Shown: in pieces, positions 35,567 through 47,750 of the stretch
Numbering within the stretch: position 1 is the stretch's first letter
Layout: each line of letters starts with the position of its first letter
DNA from: Wolfiporia cocos
Lineage: Eukaryota > Basidiomycota > Agaricomycetes > Polyporales > Phaeolaceae
Direction: 5' to 3'
DNA: 64,000 nucleotides
Assembly (NCBI GenBank): GCA_029448655.1
Contig: JACCLO010000002.1
Coordinates: forward strand, 620,001 to 684,000
The notes under the pieces: generated by a model
Databases searched by the model: none
What the model saw: the letters and a program-made list of their open reading frames with translations, nothing else
What the model was told of the DNA's origin: nothing
Made by a program: the position numbers and the translations under genes

Positions 35567-36578
35567 TCACGGATACACAACGCCCGCCTCCCGCATGAGC
35601 TCGGACACATCCACGTCTGTCTTTCATCTGGCTTCAGTAGGAGCCTGTAATGTCTGTGCACTCACGATCTTCCGTATGCTGCATGCGCGAAGCGAACGCG
35701 CAGACGTTCCCTGCCAATCCGGACGTATCAGCACAACGACCATCGATGAAATCTCACCGACGCTACCTACCTGGCCCAAGGATGAAGTCTCCTCCTAGCT
35801 GGGAGATGTCCCCCTGCTTCCCGATATGCTGCGGGTTCTTCAGCGGCCCATCCTGAGCACAGGCGCGAGCGCATGAGCCGCACGTCCGGCGCGCAAACGA
35901 AGAGGGGAGTCACCCAGATGCTCTTGACGACGTTCGCGACGAAGCTCCGCCCGGCGAGGTAGCCCCGCTTCTCCTGCCCTGCGGGCGTGAGGGCGAGGGA
36001 GGTGGTGAGGCCGAGGAGGTGATAGAGCGCGCGCGAGTGGTCGGCATACAGCGCGCCACTGTAGCCGGTCGTCTCTGCGACGTGCTAGGTAAGGGTGCAG
36101 GTGTTGGAGATGATAGAAGATGAGAGTCGCACCGCAGTAGTTCTTGATGAGGTGCCAGTCGCCACAGCCGATGATGACGAGCCGCGTGTTGGCCTGCGCG
36201 AGTGTGTGCGGGGACACGGTGGCAAGCTGTATCACGTATTGCTACTGCTGCCGTTAGTTTGCCGTGTAGGATGATGCGTGTGCACTACCTGGCAGCTCTG
36301 TGATTGCAATGTATTTTGATTGGTGAGCATTTGGTATAGGATAACGTACGCACCCCACAGAAGAAATGGCCTGCGCGGTATCCGACAGTGGAGCAACGTT
36401 AGCCGATCACCGAGGCTCGAGCGAGGCAACTATATACGCAACGAATGAACACTACGATGGTCTTTTGGTCCTGGAAGAGCGTGCCAAATGCAACCGCATT
36501 GCCTTGGTCGTCGTACACCTGCAGTTTAGCGGCTTGCTCTAGGACATCGCTGGAGAGCTGTGGCGATACGTTATTCAT
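35567..36578 (-). CDS. Peroxiredoxin-like 2 family protein (AhpC/TSA-like, CGSC motif)
   Basis: Thioredoxin-fold protein of the AAED1/PRXL2 group, probably a cytosolic redox protein; substrate unknown. Exons in transcript order: 36443-36578, 36354-36370, 36289-36297, 36133-36241, 35914-36074, 35771-35852, 35666-35710, 35567-35616. They sum to 609 bases, or 202 residues. It starts MNNVSPQLSSDVLEQAAKLQ, then VYDDQGNAVAFGTLFQDQKT, VVFIRHFFCGSCQQYVIQLA, LVIIGCGDWHLIKNYC, ETTGYSGALYAD, LAGRSFVANVVKSIW and NVCAFASRMQHTED, ending MREAGVVYP. The C-G-S-C pair comes from two consecutive tiny exons of 17 and 9 bases. All introns joined are about 40-60 bases. It is divergent from EXO84 with 671 bases between starts. 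Confidence 0.87.
36289..36297 (-). other. 9-base microexon (Ser-Cys-Gln)
   Basis: AGCTGCCAG lies between acceptor ATCACAG and donor GTAGTG, in phase 0. It supplies the second Cys of the C-G-S-C motif; the preceding exon (36354-36370, 17 bases) supplies the first. Flanking introns are 56 and 47 bases. Confidence 0.8.
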
Positions 36579-37249
36579 CGATTGTACTGCTCGATGTTCT
36601 TTATGAGTTGCAGAATACTAGAGTGGTGAATGCTATAGACGGCAGTCGTATCTTCAGCAGCTAACCTTGTGCCACAAGCGCGTGCGTGCGAGCGACGCGT
36701 CTGACGTGACATGACGCGACTGTCACGAGCACGTGCCAGTCTGTCCAAGTCCAGCACAGGAGCACAGGGGATTTGTGCGCCAGCACAGCTATAGCCCGAG
36801 ACATCACTAATGCTCTACATGTGTGCTTATGCAGCTCAAGAGTGCGCATAGAAATCCCCACGTAATGCCATTACGATTGACATCAACAACTTGAGCGAAA
36901 GAAAGAGGAGGTCGGAGCGCTGGCATTGCCAGACGCTGTGACGCGGCAACGCAGGCCTCGCCATACGACTCGCTCGTAGGCAACCTTACTCTCGGCTCGG
37001 CTCATAGCTTGCGCATCCTAAATTCGTTCCCAATACCTAATCTTGGGATAGGACAGCCCTAGTGATATCTTACAAGCAGCTCAAAGGGAGAACGGGGAGT
37101 CTCGTCAGTGTCGTCACTGCTACCATCATAATACTGCAGCGAGATCTGGCAATCGCTGACAATTACTCTGGTGGCTTTCCGGGACTCAGTTATCTGTCAA
37201 AGACGATCCAGCCAACTACTGCGGCTGAGCAGCCAAAAACAAGGACAAG
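36579..37249. promoter_or_regulatory. Divergent promoter region, peroxiredoxin-like gene / EXO84
   Basis: About 670 bases between two outward-facing start codons. No gene was found inside. It contains several TGACGCG/TGACATGACGCG words near 36700-36720. I cannot assign factors. Confidence 0.5.
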
Positions 37250-40017
37250 ATGCAGTCCCTCCGCACTGGCAAGTCCTCGCATGGTGGGCCGTCCAAGGTC
37301 CAACGCTCCGCAAGCAAGATGATCCGCCCCGCCCCGCGCGACGGCCGCCGCAACACGCGCGTCGACGAGAAGATGAAGCGGCGCATGTCTGCCCGCTACG
37401 CCGAGATCTCCTCGCCGACAGACGCGTCGGGCGTGCCCGCGGTGCCCGCTCTCCCGATCGGCCTCACCGTCGGCGTGCCGCCTGCGCGCGCGCGCAGCCC
37501 CGACGAGGCGATCCCCGAAGTGCAGTCGCCCAGGGAGGATCTGCGCATTAGCGAGCTGCGCCTGCTGGATCAGGACGAGTTCGACCCTGATGCCTGTGCG
37601 CGCGATTTCCGTGTGAGTGCGCGCGGGCGCGTGCTGACGCCGTGAAGGGCAGATCTGAAGCTCAAGATGGCGAACTCGACCGAGGCCGAGCTCAAGATGA
37701 TGCAGTCGACGCTCCGGTCGCAGAAGGACGACGTCGCGCGGGACCTCCAGCGGGATGTATTCAAAAAGTGAGCGTCCTGCGCGTGCGCGTCCACTTGCGT
37801 CCTAGTCTGATGTGTCGGTATGTAGTTACGCTGAGTTCGTGCAGATTTCGAAGGAAGTCGGCGTAATTGAGAACGAGATGCTCGAGTTCAAAGAGTGCCT
37901 CGCAGAGTGGAAGAACATGCCCTCACTTCTGCACATCGAGGAGTCGGCCTCCGCAATGGGTGCGTTTGCCGCCTCTCTTCTCCTCGCTCCTTTACTCTGT
38001 TGAATCCTCACAACTCTCCTCACAGAACGCCGGCGCAACGTACGCTCGTCGATTGCGGACTTGCGCGTGCTCTATGCGAACCAGATGCAGACGCTGCACT
38101 CGCAGATTGAGGGCTCAAGCAAGTTCGTGCCGACGACCCCCGGGCGGCATGTCGTCGCGGAAATGGATAACATCCTCGCCCTCAACCCAGCGACGTACAA
38201 GGTCGACCACGCAGTACGCTTCGTCGTGCTAGATGACGCGGTGCTCGTGGCGAAAATCCGGCGGCGACGCAACAACGCAGAGAGCGACAAGCTCGTCGCG
38301 GAACGCTGCTGGCCGCTGAACGAGATGCTCGTGCTGGACACGAAGGACACCGCGAGTGCGTGTCATCTTTCGTGTATGTGCGCGCGCAGGCGAGACTGAT
38401 GCAATCGTGGGGTGCAGCGATGTCGAACGTGTTCAAGATACGGCACGGTAAGGAGACGCACGTGTACCGCACAGAGGTTGGGGGGGACAAGAAGCACCTC
38501 CTTTCGCAATTCCGACAGGTCGCAGAGGAGCTTTCCGCGAAGCGGCGCAAGGAGCGCGAGGGCGAGCACCTCCGCCGGAAGAGCCTCTGGGGCGGCGGCG
38601 GCGATGTACGTGTCCCTTCTATGCGCTCGTCTCGCTTTTAAATAGCTCGTGTGCTTCCACCAAATAGCGGAGCTCGATGGCGTTCCCAAGTGAGCCTGTC
38701 CCCCCGGTGCCCGGTTGGATGGCAGACTTCGTGGGCCAGACGGAGATGGGCGCAAGCGCGAAAGAGAAGGCGGAGAACGACGCGCGGTGGATCGGCGATT
38801 TCTGCGACGACCTGACCGTGTCGATTGCTTTGCGGCAGTGGGATAAGGCCGTCGAGTTAGTCGAGCAAGGTGCGTCTCGTAATCTCTCACAGCGGTGGAG
38901 GAGCGCATTGACAGTGCACGGTGGTGACCACACAGGCGAGGCGCAGCTCGGCGCGATGTCTGCACTCGGCGCGAAGCTCACGCCGCTCAAGGCGTCGCTC
39001 ACCGCCGCGCTGCTGCAAACGCTCGCGAACCCAACGAACCGCAAATCTGCGGTAACGCGTACGATCGCGCTGCTTGTGCGTCTCCGAGCGGACGCGGCTG
39101 CGCGGAGCACGTTCCTCGCCGCACGCGAGGAGCTGATGCGCAAGCGCGTGCGCATGATCCGCTTCGAGGGACACGTTGGCGTGTATGTTGGCGACCTCGC
39201 GGTCGTGTGCTTCACGGGCATCAAGCATACCGCAGACTGGTATCTATCAAGCTTCAAGCAAAATGAAGCAGCGAGCTGTGAGTTACAGAGCACAGTATAG
39301 ACGTTTATGGATGGTTGACTTGATATTGCAGTCTTCATTGAGTGGGCAAAGAAGCAGATCGAATTCTATGCGGAGATGTTCAGGAAACAGGTGTATAGCT
39401 CTGACGTAGAGGAGGAGACAATCGAGGAGGCCATCAAGATTACCCATCTACAGAGTAGAAGGGTACGTTCCAGGTACCGTCAACTACTCCGCGTCTGCTA
39501 ATGAGAGAAATAGTCACTTGAAGAGTTCGGCATCGATTTCCGCTTCCTCCTTGACAAGCTCTTGCTCGAAGGACCCATAGACGGTACCAAAGCCCCTCCC
39601 CTACCCTTCTCTCAACATAAGGAGAAAGAAAGGGATCCTGTCCACACACCCGTACCCACCCCCATTCGCTCCCGCTCCCCCGCCGCCGGCTCCCAGCCGC
39701 CCCTCCCTTTGCCTGTACCGCCTGTACCGCCTCTCCCCGCAATCACAACTGCGCTCGCCTCGCCGGATAGGAACTCCTCACGGTCGCCCGTCGTGTTGTC
39801 CCCCTCGTCACGCACGGGGTCCCCTGCTCCACGTGCAGCGTCTGTGCGATCGCCGCCGCCGATGGCGCTCGGGACGAGCGGGGATGGGGCGCTGCGCGCG
39901 CCGAGGCCACAGCGCGCTAACCCTGCGCCACCGCCGCGGTCGAGGGACCGACCGGGGAGCGCGGCGGGGAATCGTCCCCCGCCTGTTGCGGTTCCGAAAC
40001 GGGAGGGAATGTTCTGA
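37250..40017 (+). CDS. EXO84: Exocyst complex subunit Exo84
   Basis: Subunit of the octameric exocyst that tethers secretory vesicles to the plasma membrane. The N-terminus is basic (MQSLRTGKSSHGGPSKVQRS). The Vps51/Exo84-type coiled-coil region follows: KDDVARDLQRDVFKNYAEFV, ISKEVGVIENEMLEFKECL. A PH-like part contains FVPTTPGRHVVAEMDNILAL, VDHAVRFVVLDDAVLVAKI and LNEMLVLDTKD. The C-terminal helical bundle has ENDARWIGDFCDDLTVSIAL, QWDKAVELVEQG, MRKRVRMIRFEGHVGVYVGD and FIEWAKKQIEFYAEMFRKQV. The last exon adds a long Pro/Ser-rich tail (about 39600-40015) ending PKREGMF, which is probably disordered. Introns are short, GTRNGT-type. Local GC is high, with strong GC bias at third positions. Confidence 0.92.
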
Positions 40018-43000
40018 GATTCTATTCCGTGTTGCGCATGTTGGGCTTCTCCTATTACCTGCTGATTACGTTTGGACGTTACCAGATATCCATACCCCCG
40101 CGCTTTCCGTGATATGTGGCGTGGGCGCGGATGCACTGCCATCGCTTGCAATGTAACATAGCGGATTTTGTGCGGATGCTTTAAAGGGGCCTATATATTC
40201 TGACAGACGTTGGGGCGCGGCATTGCGCAAGGCTTATCTCTGCGCGTCGGCAAGTGGCTCTAGTCTATCTGGGCGTAAGCCAGGGCCATGCTTTGTTGTG
40301 TGGGGCAACTCAGTTTGACCGTGGTTGCACCATCAAGGGCCTGTTGCTGCTTCGAATGACTAGAAGCAGTTTCCCGAAGTGACAGTCGCCGCCGGTGCTC
40401 GCGTACCGAGTCGACTATGTACGGTGTGCTCGTCGTTCTCACTGTCAGGATAAGTTTGGAAATTCATTGACACCACCTTGCTTCGAAGCGAGAGGGAGGG
40501 GATGTTCGAACTACGTTTTGTATAAGGATACTTGCATCAGACCATCTGAACCGAACTGTGAGCGTCGGTGAATTTGCTTGAGTGAGCCCTACCGCGAACT
40601 GCTCTCTACCGCTGTCCGATCCTATGACCCAACTGGGCGGCGACTCGACGCCACGGTCACGAGAAAATCAATTGATCGCAGCACCCGCCCATTGAGTGCA
40701 TTTATGGGGCCGTATCTTCATGCAGTGAAGCTGCGAGGCATAGAAGATCGGAGCAGAGAGCATACAAAATTCTCGCGTATCGCCGCCGATGATTGGAGGG
40801 TCCATATAGTCCATATAGTCTGTTGATCTGTCAGAAGAAATCACACAAACGGTCAAGGGTCCGGGCCGAGGGTTTGCATCAATCACTTCAATCGTGTCAC
40901 TCAGAGCGCATTCATTTTGTGTATTTGTCAATTACTCTATCACTATATATAATTTACATGACTGACTGCGGATGATGGTCTCAGGGTCCACGTGTTATCG
41001 TGAATAGTTGGTGTACGACAAATGGTCTCACCATGTGTTCCCAGAGAGTTGGTCCGTGGTCGTTCTCTTGCTCTGCGCCTGATGAGCAATGAGCGAGTTG
41101 TGCGTCTCCACGACTGTGTGGTTATTTCAGGGTGGATGGCAGTAGTTATTGTTATCACAGCAGAGTTCAGTTGTGCCTCCTTCGCTGTAGGACCTCCGTC
41201 GATCATCGAGGAGAGGGATGGAACGAGATTCAGTGAAAAAAGAGATCACCGAGACATGCAGGGGGTGGTAGTGATCGATGAGCTTAGAAGCCACATACTA
41301 TGCTGTAATGTTCGCGATCACATACTGGCACGTCACAGTGATCAACGCCGGGATGTAATGCCGACCTCTGCGTTCAACGTGAAGGGTACACTGCTACGCA
41401 AGGTGTCAGTCGAGGCCGATTGCCCCCCAGATGATGGTGAGCAGTTACGCAGGATCGACGCACATACTGCGCAATGGCACGCATTTGCAACAAGGCAATG
41501 ACTGCGGTTCAACTTCACATACACATTTTATTGTGCACACGCAGATCGTGGTGAAAGCAAAGTTGCGGTCCGAATATCCACGTTCCTTGATAAATTAACC
41601 CTCAGGAAGAATGGTCGCTATCTGTGAGCAGTAAGGGGTCCTTCAACTGAAGATCTGCTCCTTACACAGGAGCGTGACGAAGGTTTCGACGGCAAAAAAT
41701 AACCCGCCGCTGATTCATTGGTCGAGAAGGTTCAAATCCGCTTTCTCTGCAGTTACGTTCAGACGGCGCACGCGAATCGAAAGATCGCACCTCTTTGACC
41801 GCCACAATCAGCCTTCATGTGTTTCGTATCAGTACCGCTTGATGGACTACATGTACGCATGAGTTATTATGGCCCAAGCAGTGATGGGCTATTAGGAGGA
41901 TCGTCCGTGTCGGGAATACCAAGGTGCCAATAAGAGCCATTCGAGAACAATCCCTTGCGACATGACATGATGTGATGGTATGAGCAAGACCAGCAAGATG
42001 CCGTACACACATAATGAAATTCGGAGACTGTCAGGGGTTGGCCCCTGGATGTATCACAAAGATACATCATCCAGGTCGGGGCAACGTTTTGATACAACCT
42101 CACCGTGATTCTTCGCGTGAACGGAAAGCACATATGTCATCACTGCCTCGTGTGCAAGTAGTCTGTATGACGCCTCGACATCGGAACCGACCGTTTGGAG
42201 ACTATTCTAGATCGGACGGTCTGTCTGCACGAACACGTTGCCGCGCTTATGTCTTCACAATCCTTAAGTGGAGATCTGCACGAGGAGGAACGAGGAGAAG
42301 CATGTTCTGTCAGAATGGCCGGCGGCCCAACCGACCCGCCGTACCTCACCTAGATTTATTCCAGTTTTTTGAATGCCCGACTAAACGTACCGTGTTGTCT
42401 TCCCCTTCTTGGCACCGAAATGAGGGGAAGAATACACGATGCCCTTGTTTCTCGCCTCGTCCGAATGAAAGCCCCGAGACTATTTGTGTATGAGCGTCTG
42501 AGTGGAGACAAGGCGAGTGGTTTCGTCAGAAGCTTGCATACCCCGCACCACAGTCTATCTGCGGATCTCACAGATTCTGGAGATTTAGGTAGAGCCGAAA
42601 ATATAATCTGATCAGCGATCACGCCTGATCAGGCTTCATTGCGTATGTTCGTGATAATCGCGTGTCACACTCACAATGGCTCGGTGGCAGTTCATTCATG
42701 GGATGTATCGAGGACTAGAACAAATGGGACACGGCCCGGCGCTCGTGATAGAGAAGGCCTGCATGCGAAACAGAAGGTCAGTGTGTGGCTATGAGTGTTG
42801 AGCATCACTGTACAAGTGAATGCATCCTTGAGAACTGTAAGGACGATTCTGCCGATTATCCAGGGTGATAATGTGTACTTCCCTCTGTCTGGTTGATAGT
42901 GATCATGATGTTAGATTTATTGCCTCGTTTGTTGAGGCCACTTAGCCATATCTTGGTCATTTATTAACATTAAAAGCTGTTTCAACGATGACCATATGGT

Positions 43001-43400
43001 TCAGCTGGTACGTTCTGAGTGCAGAGGTGTTCCAAACATCAAAAGAAGTCACTATGGCTGACCTTGTCATGGTCATGGCGAAAGCGGAGGAGTATAGGCG
43101 CGCATGCCGGAAGTTGCCGAAGGGATTGGACACATCGCCTCCCCTCGTCCGCTCTTTTTTCCCAACGCACCTCAAGTCAAATTGCAGACCTCGCCTCGCT
43201 CTACGGCCGGTCTGCGCCAAAACAGGGCGGATATCGACCGGATGTCTTAGTGCTCGACACTGTCGCGCCTTCTCTTGATTCTTTGCTACAGAGAAAGCAG
43301 AGCCGGTGATTCGTACATTTCTTCTGGGGTAACATGCGCTGGCAACGCAGGACACTCGGTCTGGCTATGATGCACGTAGATTGGGCTCTGTGACTCGGCA
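40018..43400. other. Gene-poor stretch, part 1
   Basis: After EXO84 I find no gene I can support. There are a few 80-160 codon frames (41022-41501 +, 42014-42493 +, 42957-43355 -), none with a recognised motif. A short direct repeat, TCCATATAG twice, sits near 40800-40820, and paired hairpins near 42031-42080. Because microexon genes hide well, absence of long frames is weak evidence of absence of genes. Confidence 0.4.
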
Positions 43401-46400
43401 TCACTGAGCACGAGCTGCAGAATGGAGGACATCCAGTGCTGTTCTGCGCCTTGCTATGACGAGCTTTGCGTAGCCTAGGAAACTTGCGATAACTTGTAAC
43501 TATGATCGCTCTAGAGCCTGCACTTTTTCACATAATGACTGGAAATTGACCGGGTGGTCTCACAGCCCGCAAGCTTTAGAAGTTATGGTACGTTAGATAT
43601 GAATCCTATGGCCGCGTCCAGGCTGTTCTTTCAGCTGTAATTGTCTACAGCTTACCCGGTCCTTGGATTCATATCGTTTTCTATCCTGATACGTGCCATT
43701 ATTCTCTGCTGTGTCTGTGAACGTATCGTACACCCCTGGCAACTTGTACGACCGAGTCGGTACGCCAGCTGGTGGGCTGACCGTGGGCTCGTGGCTCATT
43801 GCGGAGTGTTCGCGAGTCTCATGACGGATGAAATCGATGAGACGCGACCAGCGTGTCTGAGAGAATACCCCGTAAGCTTATACTTTCATACAGTTACCAT
43901 ATACAATCCCTGATAGATAAACTTTCCGCTGCACAAGTAAATAACAAGTACCACAACTGCTCTTCTCGGCTCGACTCGCCATCTTGTATCTACCATGGTA
44001 TCCTCGCTACCCGGATGCAAGCAATGCGACGTACTGATAATCAGTCGGTGTCTTGTCAATGGTAGCGTTGGGAAGACCCAGGCACATCCGAAGACCTATC
44101 GGACAACCACCCTCGTTCTGTTCTCACCTCTCTAGCTTCCTGTTCGCCGCCGCACTACAATACGTACCTTCGTCAAGCTGATGTCGGCATCGAGGCAGCA
44201 ACCGTCAGAAGTCACTAGTCATCAGTGGCACCATATGTGCGCTACTTCGCGCGGAGCTCCTATCTTGTTCGGAGGCGAACTCTATTGTCTCGCCAAAGTC
44301 GCAGGAATTTCCTTGATGAACTGACCTAGGAAGAGACCCTCTTGATGACAAAATGATCTAGTCGCTGGATTTTCAAGACGTACAACGCTCAGATGTCCGC
44401 GATCACGAATGCATTATGTATTCCCAGACACGTATCGTCGGCAACGCAGATATCGATGGATTATACAGCATATGGCGCGTCGCTCGCGGCGCGTTCTGCG
44501 AAACGTTCGATAGCGAAGGTGGGCGATTAGTTCCCTTCGCTAGCTGATAAAACTTGCTCGATAATGGGCTGGTCGCCCCGCGGCCCCCCGTCCCTCCGCT
44601 TTTTGACAACTGTGCGCTTGCGCGTATGTCGAGGTGACATTTTCGCAACGCTAAGTATGGCCATGTCGCCTTTACCATATATACGCGTTGCAAATGCAGG
44701 TCGCGAGCACACGCTTCCTGAAATTCTCGAGAGCGTCTGGGCGAGTTGAGCGCGCACGGTCCACCGTGACTAATTCCATGATTATAAACATGATCCCCAA
44801 CGTTGAATGGCAATGGCTGACTGAAATATACACGCACGAGACAAATCGTGTATTTCGAGTTTGTCAAGCAAGCCAATTCGCCTTCAAGCGCTTCAGTCGG
44901 TGCCAACATTCGGAGATAAATAATGCGGATCCGCACTGATGCCTCCTCGCCCGTATCGGGCCGTCCGGAGCGCTGTTCGCGAGGCGGCAGAAGACACTCG
45001 ACTTCGAAACTGTCCACCGATCTCCGAGCCCACCTTCCCAGGCGTGATTGCGCCGTCGGTCACAGGAAACCGTGGGTCTTCCGGTCGGGCTTCGCAGAGC
45101 ACGAATAGAGCATGACTCAGCTTATTTCCAGCAGCATGAGACGGATATAGCATCTGAGGTGCGTTCCGTTCGACGGTGAACGCGATTAACATGCTGGCGA
45201 CTGAATATAATCGATGGATGACCATGGTCATCTCGAAGGAGGGATGACGCCTAGATGTCATCCTGCCGTCACGTCCATCTCCTGTGAAGTGCTTAGATGA
45301 GAGCGAGGCCACGCTTCACCTTGCCGAGTCGAGGACTCAGACCGGAATGAGAGGAGGCACGATCAGGCATCCACACGACCTTCCACCGGAGCGCCCTGAT
45401 CCACGACGTGGGGCGTACGCGGCCTTCTGGTGCGATCAGAGCCGCGGGGTAGAATGCGGGAGTGGATCACGCACCTGACCTGCCTGCCCGCAGATGCACA
45501 TCGTCGGCTAGCCCGAAGAGTTGTTTGGGCGAATCAGAGGAGCGGGTACGGGCTTCTTCACAACCTCGAGGCTGGGTGTACAGTTTCGCCGGTACAAGGT
45601 TGCGCCAACAGCGCAGACGGATATCGATCACTGGGTGGTGTGGCGGAGAATGGAGAAATCAGTGCAGATCTACATGTTCCTTTCAGCATTGAAGGGGTAG
45701 AAGATGAGACAAGATGCTGTAGCTCCAGGATGAACACATATCCTATACCCCGAGAGCCTCGGAATGAGCAATTTGCTGCATGACATGCATGTGCAGATGT
45801 ATTTTGTTAAAGCCCAGATGCCGATGCGGGACGAATTCGCGATGGATGGAACGAGCGGCACAATATACATCGCTGATGCAGACACTGCAGGGGCATTGCC
45901 AACTGACAATGCACATTCCTGACGCCACGGCGCGCACTCGCAGCACGCACCCGTCCAGCCTGCAGCAGGTAGCCGCCAACCACATCACGGGAAGCTACAT
46001 CTGTTACAGCAGCATTAGCCGATCATCATCCCTGTGTTAAATTCGCCATTCGTTCGTTGCAAGCCGGGAAACACGGCCGAACGCTCATATTGGCTGACAT
46101 GTGCAAAATTGAGTATTGGAAATGAATGATCGAAACCCGTCAACCGACTCGACATGAGTGATCTCAAGGAGGCGCCATTGCCCGGTGGCATGAGCAGCTT
46201 CGGCCCTGGTATGTCAGTTTGTCAGTTAGCGTGCCGCCTTCGCACCAGCGATGCGGCGCGTGCCACTTCAGCGCTGGCGCGAGGGAGATATGCACAGGGC
46301 TGCGGACCTGGGTTACCTTGCATGGGTCTCCGCCAATATAGCGCTGTCAACCATGAGTGCGGGAGGGCGGAGTGCCGGACCCCTGTTACCTTGTGCGTCG

Positions 46401-47750
46401 AGACAAGCACAGGTCGGCCAGATCGCCGCGGGCTACAGCGCCTCGTAATCAGAGAAGACCAGAGCTCAGTAGAACCGAGGACGTGCATATCCATCCCTGA
46501 CATTTGATTTGAACGTACGTTGGTAGCTGGTGACAGTACTTGCAATGACTTTCATGTGGGTGGGTAGACAAACGGTGAGGGTTCAATCTATCCACAGAAT
46601 GGAAATAAATTTTCTACAAACCTACGGTGGTAGTACCCACTTCCACTTCAGAACAGTGCGCCGCACAGCATTGTCGTGAACGGCAGCTTAGACTGCTTGG
46701 CATCGACACGGCGTTCCGGTGAGGCATCTGAGTGGCGGAGCGCCCTGGGGTACGATATGTTTTACTGACTGAACAAGCAAGGTCAGCGCCACTCCGGGTC
46801 AAGGAACATAGTCAGACTGCGGAGCCGGGTGCGTGCCATGTGAAACACGCAGGAGACAACACAAGATCTGGCCATAGATACGTTTGTCATTTATATACTG
46901 CGGAGAGCTGATAGTCTGGCGCCACAGCGCGCGGCGAGCACAGAACGTGTCAAAAATGGTACGTCTGTGTATATAGTAGTTAAGAGCGACATGCAAGGAG
47001 ATAGGGCGACCTCATTGACTGAATGAGAGGAGCAGTCTGAATGCGTACGTATTTCAGCCCCGATGAAGGAGCGCGCGTAAGTAGTGGCGCTACGAATGTA
47101 GCCGCAAGTGGTGCGGCACAGCCCGTGTCTCGGCGTATTGATGGAGCTGCTACTCCAGCCCCAGTCTCAGATCGCCCTCTTCTAGCAGTAAAATATTGCC
47201 CCAACCATGATCGAAGGGGTACGCGCACCTATCAAGCCTCCAAAACAGCAAGCCTTTTAACAAGCGCCGGGTTACTGCGCCTCACGCTAAGGATCCGAGA
47301 CAAAGAAACTAATGAGTAGCACGGCATGAGTCAGGAGCGGCCCAAAGTGTCGCAACTGTAAGCACTATGTGTGCGAATGGGCAGATTTGGTGATCGTCGA
47401 CACCGGTGATAGTAAGCGAATACGAAATGTCGAGCCCGCCGACCGCCGACAAGGTCGAAGTGCAGCGGTAGCATCACCAATCTTTTGCTCGCATGGATAC
47501 CTGGGCGCCGAGGTCGACCGCGATTAGGCGAGGCGGCCGTGTTGCATCTCAGCGACTTCAAGGAGCTGCGCCCGCCGCGACGGGAAGCAATCGAGGTCAC
47601 CCGAGCACGTACAAGCGGCCGCCATACTTGTAGAGTATCGGCTTCGTAGTTCAATGCGTAGTTCAATGTTGAGCACAGGTATCTGAGGATGAGAGCGAGC
47701 CCGCACGGGCGTTCAATCACGAGTACGTAAATTGAACGTAAGCGCATTGA
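43401..47750. other. Gene-poor stretch, part 2
   Basis: No supported gene. The longest frame is 204 codons on the minus strand (44403-45017), with no family resemblance. Open pieces on the + strand near 45580-45930 (DIDHWVVWRRMEKSVQIYMF and later LLHDMHVQMYFVKAQMPMRD) look protein-like and could be exons or relics. An ATG at 46154 (MSDLKEAPLPGGMSSFGP) is followed by a good GTATGT donor and may be a first exon, but I could not extend it. Confidence 0.35.

Noticed and set aside
41700..41760. GGTTCAAATCC at about 41728, a B-box-like word suggesting a tRNA
   Set aside because: The flanking bases do not form a T stem and no matching A box or acceptor stem was found.
44403..45017. 204-codon minus-strand open frame
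   Set aside because: No recognisable domain or matching neighbouring exons; long frames of this size arise by chance in GC-rich sequence.
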